46,137 nt of DNA from Halomonas lysinitropha (lineage in GTDB: Bacteria; Pseudomonadota; Gammaproteobacteria; Pseudomonadales; Halomonadaceae). The stretch is from contig NZ_CABVOU010000030.1 of NCBI RefSeq assembly GCF_902500215.1, positions 1 through 46,137 on the forward strand. The letters run 5' to 3'. The position numbers were made by a program, and so were the translations under genes. The notes beneath the pieces are model-generated. The model searched no databases and was not told the origin of the DNA. It saw nothing but the letters and a program-made list of their open reading frames with translations. This document shows, one piece after another, positions 42,144 through 46,137 of this stretch (positions are counted from its first letter, which is position 1; the number at the start of each line of letters is the position of its first letter).

Positions 42144-43133
42144 ATGAACGTTATCCTCATTGGCGGCGCCGGCTATATCGGCTCTCATATGGTCAAGCAG
42201 CTGGCCCGGGCCGGTCATTCGGTAGTGGTGCTGGATAATCTCACTACCGGCTTCCGCGAGTTGGCCTGCCATGGCGAGCTGGTGGTGGGAGATCTAGCAG
42301 ATACCGCGCTGCTGGAAAGGCTGTTTGCCGAGCACTCCTTCGACGGCGTGATGCACTTCGCCGCGGCGAGCCTGGTGGGCGAGTCCATGCAGGATCCGGG
42401 CAAATACTATCGCAACAACGTGGCCAATACCCTCAACCTGCTGGAGAAGATGGTTCGCCACGAGGTGAAACACTTCATCTTCTCCTCCACCGCGGCGACC
42501 TTCGGCGAGCCGGAATACGTGCCCATCGATGAGGCCCACCCGCAGAGGCCCATCAACCCCTACGGGGCCAGCAAGCTGATGGTGGAGCGCCTACTGCAGG
42601 ACTTCCACGCTGCCCATGGCCTCAACTCGGTATGCCTGCGCTACTTCAATGCCTGCGGGGCAGACCCCGAGGGTGAGCTCGGGGAGTGCCACGATCCGGA
42701 AACCCACCTGATCCCGCTGATCCTGCAGGCGGCCTCGGGCCGGCGCGAGTCGATCACCGTCTTCGGTCGCGACTACGCCACCGAGGATGGCACTTGCATT
42801 CGCGACTATATCCACATTGAGGACCTGTGCAGCGCCCATGCCCTGGCGCTCGATGCGCTGGTTCAGGGTGAGAAACAGGGTGCGCTGGCTTATAACCTTG
42901 GCAATGGCCAGGGCTATTCGGTACAGCAGGTGATCGAGGCGGTGGAGCGCGTCGTGGCCGAGGATGGCCGTACGCTGAGAGTGGAGGAGGGCGAACGGCG
43001 AACCGGCGACCCGGCCCGGCTGGTGGCCGATGCCACTCTGGCCCGGCGCGAGCTTGGCTGGCAGCCGCAGTATGCGGAGCTCGAGACCATAATCCGGCAC
43101 GCTTGGGCATGGGAGAAAAAGTTAGCTGGCTGA
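42144..43133 (+). CDS. galE: UDP-glucose 4-epimerase
   Basis: The 329-residue product is an extended short-chain dehydrogenase of the GalE type. GGAGYIGSH (7-15) binds NAD. HFAAASLVGESM lies near residue 75, the catalytic Ser/Thr region is SSTAATFGEP, and YGASKLMVE holds the catalytic Tyr and Lys. It interconverts UDP-Glc/UDP-Gal or the GlcNAc forms. It is slightly shorter than E. coli GalE (338). The ATG at 42144 matches the family N-terminus, and a 17-residue upstream extension from 42093 is unlikely. It is GC-rich between AT-rich neighbours, so probably a separate module. The gap before it (41970-42143) is AT-rich and shows no clear site. Confidence 0.94.
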   Translation: MNVILIGGAGYIGSHMVKQLARAGHSVVVLDNLTTGFRELACHGELVVGDLADTALLERLFAEHSFDGVMHFAAASLVGESMQDPGKYYRNNVANTLNLLEKMVRHEVKHFIFSSTAATFGEPEYVPIDEAHPQRPINPYGASKLMVERLLQDFHAAHGLNSVCLRYFNACGADPEGELGECHDPETHLIPLILQAASGRRESITVFGRDYATEDGTCIRDYIHIEDLCSAHALALDALVQGEKQGALAYNLGNGQGYSVQQVIEAVERVVAEDGRTLRVEEGERRTGDPARLVADATLARRELGWQPQYAELETIIRHAWAWEKKLAG

Positions 43134-43174
43134 TCTGCTATAATAAGTGGTTTTATGGCTAGCTAGAAAACATA

Positions 43175-44749
43175 ATGAAAAGCGATATTCTTACCTCTGC
43201 CAAACCTGACACCATTGATGAGTGGTTGCTTGATACGCAAGCTCAAGAAGAGTTCGTTAATTCACTTGTCATTTACTTGGCCCATATTCTAGCTGTTGAG
43301 ATTTCCGGAGTGACTATAAAGCAATGTGTTGTTTTTTTTCAAAGCAAGCTTGCGATAAAACAATTCGAGCAAGATCCTGATGCAGATGGTTTGGAAGAAC
43401 TGGACATAGAGCTTTCCCGTAGTGATAAATCTCTTTTGGTGCATGGGGTTCATTTTCCGGCCAGTGATCCACGTTTGGGGTGCGATTACCATCTTTTGTT
43501 GGAGTCGATCCCTGGCTTGGTCTTCGTTAATTGTCACTTCTATTGTGAGTCATTGTTCGATAGATATACGTCAACTCGCTATCGCTTCCAAGACTGTACT
43601 TTCCATTTTCCTTGGTCTCAGCAAGAAGAAACGAGTGGGCCAGGGCCTGACTACGTACTTTTTGAGGCATGTGACTTTAAACAGGGAGTAAGTTTTAGCG
43701 GTGATGATATTGGCAGTGAGCCATTGCATAGCTGTCGTGCTCTTTTTCAAGATTGTTTCATTGATGGCGAGCTATCTCTCTATGGCTTAAAGTCTGATAT
43801 TCCAGTCTTTTTTAATAATAAAGCCCACAAGCAAAAAATCGAAAAGATTGCCATAGAAGGTTGCGAGTTTGGCAGGCGATTTACGTTGGCTAACACTGAT
43901 AAAATAAGAGAGATAGATCTTTCTAACACGGTTTTTAATGATAAGTTCGCACTGATCAATGCCGAAATATCCTGCTTGCGAATTCGGAACGTGAACTTCA
44001 ATGGGTTGGCAGATCTCTTTCAGTCGAAATTCGGCAGCTTGCTGGTCAGGAAATCCATTTTTCGAGATTTTGCCGGCTTTGAAAATTGCCAATTTGGTGT
44101 TGCAGCAACAGAGAAGAGTAAGATCCTCCTCCAGTATGTAAGCTTTTATAGCTTTACAAACTTCCGGGGTGGGCGTTTTTTACTACCTCTTGATTTGCGT
44201 AATACCAATTTTAAAGAGCAGCCAAATTTTCTTGGTTGTCATTTTGATACAGTAGCAAGGAAGCAAACTGATCGCGAAACCTTTCGCATCATCAAGCAAT
44301 CTTTTGAAGCGGTCGGTAACCGTATTGAAGCCAATGCCTTTTATGCCTTGGAGATGGAAGCCTACCGCCGAGAGCTTCGTTGTTCCGCCAAAGAACATGG
44401 CTGGACCTGGCGCTATTGGGAGCGGCTTCTGGTAAAGATTAACTATGTCATTTCTCTGCACGGGCAGAGTTACTGGCGTCCGCTCCTGCTGATAGTGTTC
44501 CTAGTATCGCTGGTCTCCTTGCAGCGTGCCAATTATGAACAAGGTTGGCTAGTCCTACCTGCAGCGGTATCTAGCCTCGTGACCCCAGTTGTTGATATCT
44601 TGAATGCTTGGGCTAATGGCTTTGTGCTATTTCGATCTCTTTATACGCATTACCCCGGCCACGAAGCTTTTATCCTATTCATTTCCTTTCTGCTTTCCAC
44701 CTGTGTTTGGCATTTTCTGGTAGCTGTTCGGCGTCACCATCGTCGGTAA
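43175..44749 (+). CDS. Pentapeptide-like beta-helix membrane protein
   Basis: The product is 524 residues. Residues ~75-375 show strands spaced as in pentapeptide-repeat or right-handed beta-helix proteins, with frequent Phe and Cys at regular intervals (FVNCHF, RFQDCTFHF, LFEACDFKQGVSF, FQDCFIDGELSL, VNFNGLADLFQSKF). A helical segment FRIIKQSFEAVGNRIEANAF, then YALEMEAYRREL, is typical of these proteins just before the membrane part. Two or three helices follow at ~430-520. The function is unknown, and similar proteins are suspected ion-channel-like or scaffold proteins. A TATAAT at 43139 is a possible -10 box for an independent promoter. Confidence 0.7.
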   Translation: MKSDILTSAKPDTIDEWLLDTQAQEEFVNSLVIYLAHILAVEISGVTIKQCVVFFQSKLAIKQFEQDPDADGLEELDIELSRSDKSLLVHGVHFPASDPRLGCDYHLLLESIPGLVFVNCHFYCESLFDRYTSTRYRFQDCTFHFPWSQQEETSGPGPDYVLFEACDFKQGVSFSGDDIGSEPLHSCRALFQDCFIDGELSLYGLKSDIPVFFNNKAHKQKIEKIAIEGCEFGRRFTLANTDKIREIDLSNTVFNDKFALINAEISCLRIRNVNFNGLADLFQSKFGSLLVRKSIFRDFAGFENCQFGVAATEKSKILLQYVSFYSFTNFRGGRFLLPLDLRNTNFKEQPNFLGCHFDTVARKQTDRETFRIIKQSFEAVGNRIEANAFYALEMEAYRRELRCSAKEHGWTWRYWERLLVKINYVISLHGQSYWRPLLLIVFLVSLVSLQRANYEQGWLVLPAAVSSLVTPVVDILNAWANGFVLFRSLYTHYPGHEAFILFISFLLSTCVWHFLVAVRRHHRR

Positions 44750-44868
44750 AAGTTTTTATTGGTGCTGAAGTGGTTGATCAAGATATTTGTTATTTTTTCT
44801 CGAGATAATACAGGATAGCTGTTTACATTCACGGTATAGAGCTTGACCATTAGGGATCATTGTCAGTA

Positions 44869-46050
44869 ATGAAGTTTCTGTTGCCAGTCGACTCTCGAAT
44901 TGCCAATACTCAAGGGTTTTCTGTTCTTGATTGTGTGACCCAGAATGTTAGCTATTTTCGAACGGACGAGTGTTACTCTTTCTCACGCAAGGGATTCCGC
45001 GGTGCGTGTATGGTTGGAAGTACACTGTATATTTGTAATTCCTTTTCGGTGAAAGCGTATCACTTTGAAGCCGTTGGCGAAGACAATTATAGCTTTTCTC
45101 TGCTTTGGCAATTGCAGCAACCGGAGTGGTTGATGGGGCGTGCAGCGAATGCAGATTTGCATATGCTGCACTTTGATAGCTCACAGTGTGTTTTGCTACT
45201 GGCTAATTCCTTTATGGATTCGGTTGATGAGATATCGCTGGATGGTCGTTTCTTGGGCCGCCAATTCCTTTGGGAAATATCTGACCGTGTGCGCGACTTG
45301 GTCGTCGTGCGTGATCCTTCTGCACCCGATCTTTGCCATATCAACCACATCTCGACGGCTTTCGGTCAAACCTTCTTGACGTTGGGCAATTTGAACCTGA
45401 CAGGCAAAGGGGCGATAGTACATAGAGAGACGGGCGAATTTATAATTGATGACCTTGAGCGGCCGCATGATGGCGTGTTCTGGAAGGATGAGTTCTGGGT
45501 AACGGAAACCTCTGCATATCGATTGCGAGTTTATACTGGTATTCATAGTGCAGATGACTTGGGTAAAAATGAGTATCGGCTTATTGATTTGTCTTTGCAT
45601 GTAAATAACGGCAGTATGTTTTGGTGTCGTGGCCTTCACGTGACCGAAAACAGTGTTTTTGTGGGGTGCAGTCAGTTTCAGGATAGGCGGAAGGACAGCT
45701 CGGACATGCCTCCGTCGCATATTCTTGAAATTGAGAAAACGTCAGGCGCGGTTGTGAACCGTTTTGAGGTGCCTGGCTCCGATGCTTTGCGCCGGCCTGT
45801 ACTGTTCAGCTTACTGCCTATCGTCACCGTGCCGGATAATGGCAATCAACCATCGCTTAATTCCCCAGAGCACAACAATGAGAACGCTATGGAAACGATG
45901 ACCGAAGAGCTTGCCTCCTTGGAAAAGACCCTGCTTCAGGCGAGCAAGGATAATGCGGGTAAGTTCACTAAAGACTTGATCACGGTCCAGAACCGCCTGT
46001 ACGCACAATTGGAGAGTCTGTCCTGGTTGCAGCGCCGCTTAAGTGACTAG
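44869..46050 (+). CDS. Beta-propeller-like protein with C-terminal coiled coil, unknown function
   Basis: The product is 393 residues. Residues ~1-310 read as repeated four-stranded blades (FRGACMVGSTLYICNSFSVK, HDGVFWKDEFWVTETSAYRL, CRGLHVTENSVFVGCSQF). They contain His residues at spots reminiscent of the TIGR03032/DUF4915 group seen in polysaccharide and sugar-modification loci. Residues ~335-390 are a coiled coil (EELASLEKTLLQASKDNAG, then QNRLYAQLESLSWLQRRL). There is no signal peptide. The start is ATG 44869, or TTG 44860 which has GGGA closer to it. Composition is intermediate. Confidence 0.68.
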   Translation: MKFLLPVDSRIANTQGFSVLDCVTQNVSYFRTDECYSFSRKGFRGACMVGSTLYICNSFSVKAYHFEAVGEDNYSFSLLWQLQQPEWLMGRAANADLHMLHFDSSQCVLLLANSFMDSVDEISLDGRFLGRQFLWEISDRVRDLVVVRDPSAPDLCHINHISTAFGQTFLTLGNLNLTGKGAIVHRETGEFIIDDLERPHDGVFWKDEFWVTETSAYRLRVYTGIHSADDLGKNEYRLIDLSLHVNNGSMFWCRGLHVTENSVFVGCSQFQDRRKDSSDMPPSHILEIEKTSGAVVNRFEVPGSDALRRPVLFSLLPIVTVPDNGNQPSLNSPEHNNENAMETMTEELASLEKTLLQASKDNAGKFTKDLITVQNRLYAQLESLSWLQRRLSD

Positions 46051-46101
46051 GCAGATATTTTCATGCATAGTGCCGATAGGATTTCAGCTTAGGACGGCAG
46101 C

Positions 46102-46137
46102 ATGGCAAGTCGCTTCATCTCTCCCCTGGCAGAGGAC
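46102..46137 (+). CDS. Start of a further gene, truncated by window edge
   Basis: An ATG at 46102 with an AGGA 8 bases upstream opens a frame MASRFISPLAED that runs to the window end without a stop. The spacing after the previous stop (51 bases) fits continuation of the locus. Nothing can be said of its product. Confidence 0.45.
   Translation, partial: MASRFISPLAED

Overview
The window looks like chromosome of a high-GC gammaproteobacterium. The 5S rRNA tail and the housekeeping set (yaaA, tas-like, ybaK, malY-like, ybbN/cnoX) fit that class, and Halomonas or a relative is my best guess. The genus is an inference from overall protein character, not something I could search.

Region 1 (1-13433) is ordinary chromosome. 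It starts with the 3' end of a 5S rRNA gene and its terminator, followed by short transcription units: a small lipoprotein, a Tim44-like protein, a cysteine hydrolase, YaaA, an aldo/keto reductase, a Sel1-repeat protein, an exonuclease-fold protein, a LOG-family protein, a DUF501 pair, YbaK with a thioesterase, a membrane protein, an HNH protein and a MalY-type lyase. It ends with an Rpn/YhgA-like nuclease gene split by an in-frame stop, and a CnoX/YbbN-type protein that lacks the CxxC motif.

Region 2 (13434-46137, running off the right edge) is a surface-polysaccharide locus, all on the + strand. A leader with an ops element (RfaH/NusG-type antitermination) precedes a lipoprotein and an ABC-transporter (group 2 capsule-like) export system: KpsD-, KpsM-, KpsT- and KpsE-like proteins. 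Next come two long coiled-coil proteins, one with an FkbM/SAM-methyltransferase-like N-terminus, and a small TPR-like protein. WecB and WecC follow (UDP-GlcNAc to UDP-ManNAc to UDP-ManNAcA), then two giant multi-domain glycosyltransferases, a heparinase II/III-type lyase and a sulfotransferase-like protein. No KpsC/KpsS, polymerase or flippase is visible here.

From about 32.4 kb the locus becomes a mosaic. AT-rich genes (unknown protein, GSCFA, SGNH hydrolases, pentapeptide-like membrane protein, propeller-like protein) alternate with GC-rich cassettes. The most interesting cassette is three genes joined by ATGA overlaps: a DRE-TIM aldolase fused to a Rossmann-like domain, a NeuA/KdsB-type cytidylyltransferase and a HAD phosphatase. 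Together they have the logic of a CMP-activated 2-keto acid sugar pathway, but with a non-NeuB/KdsA carbon-carbon-forming enzyme. Directly downstream is an SGNH hydrolase gene with G9 and G11 tracts. It is currently out of frame at the first tract and would be restored by loss of one G, a classic phase-variation layout.

A second theme is non-coding. The gaps between the export genes are filled with arrays of short GC hairpins with GNA (GAA/GCA) triloops, separated by and flanked with degenerate heptamers (GTGAATG/GTGAGTG and their complement). REP-like sequences also occur. These arrays abut start codons that lack a visible Shine-Dalgarno sequence.
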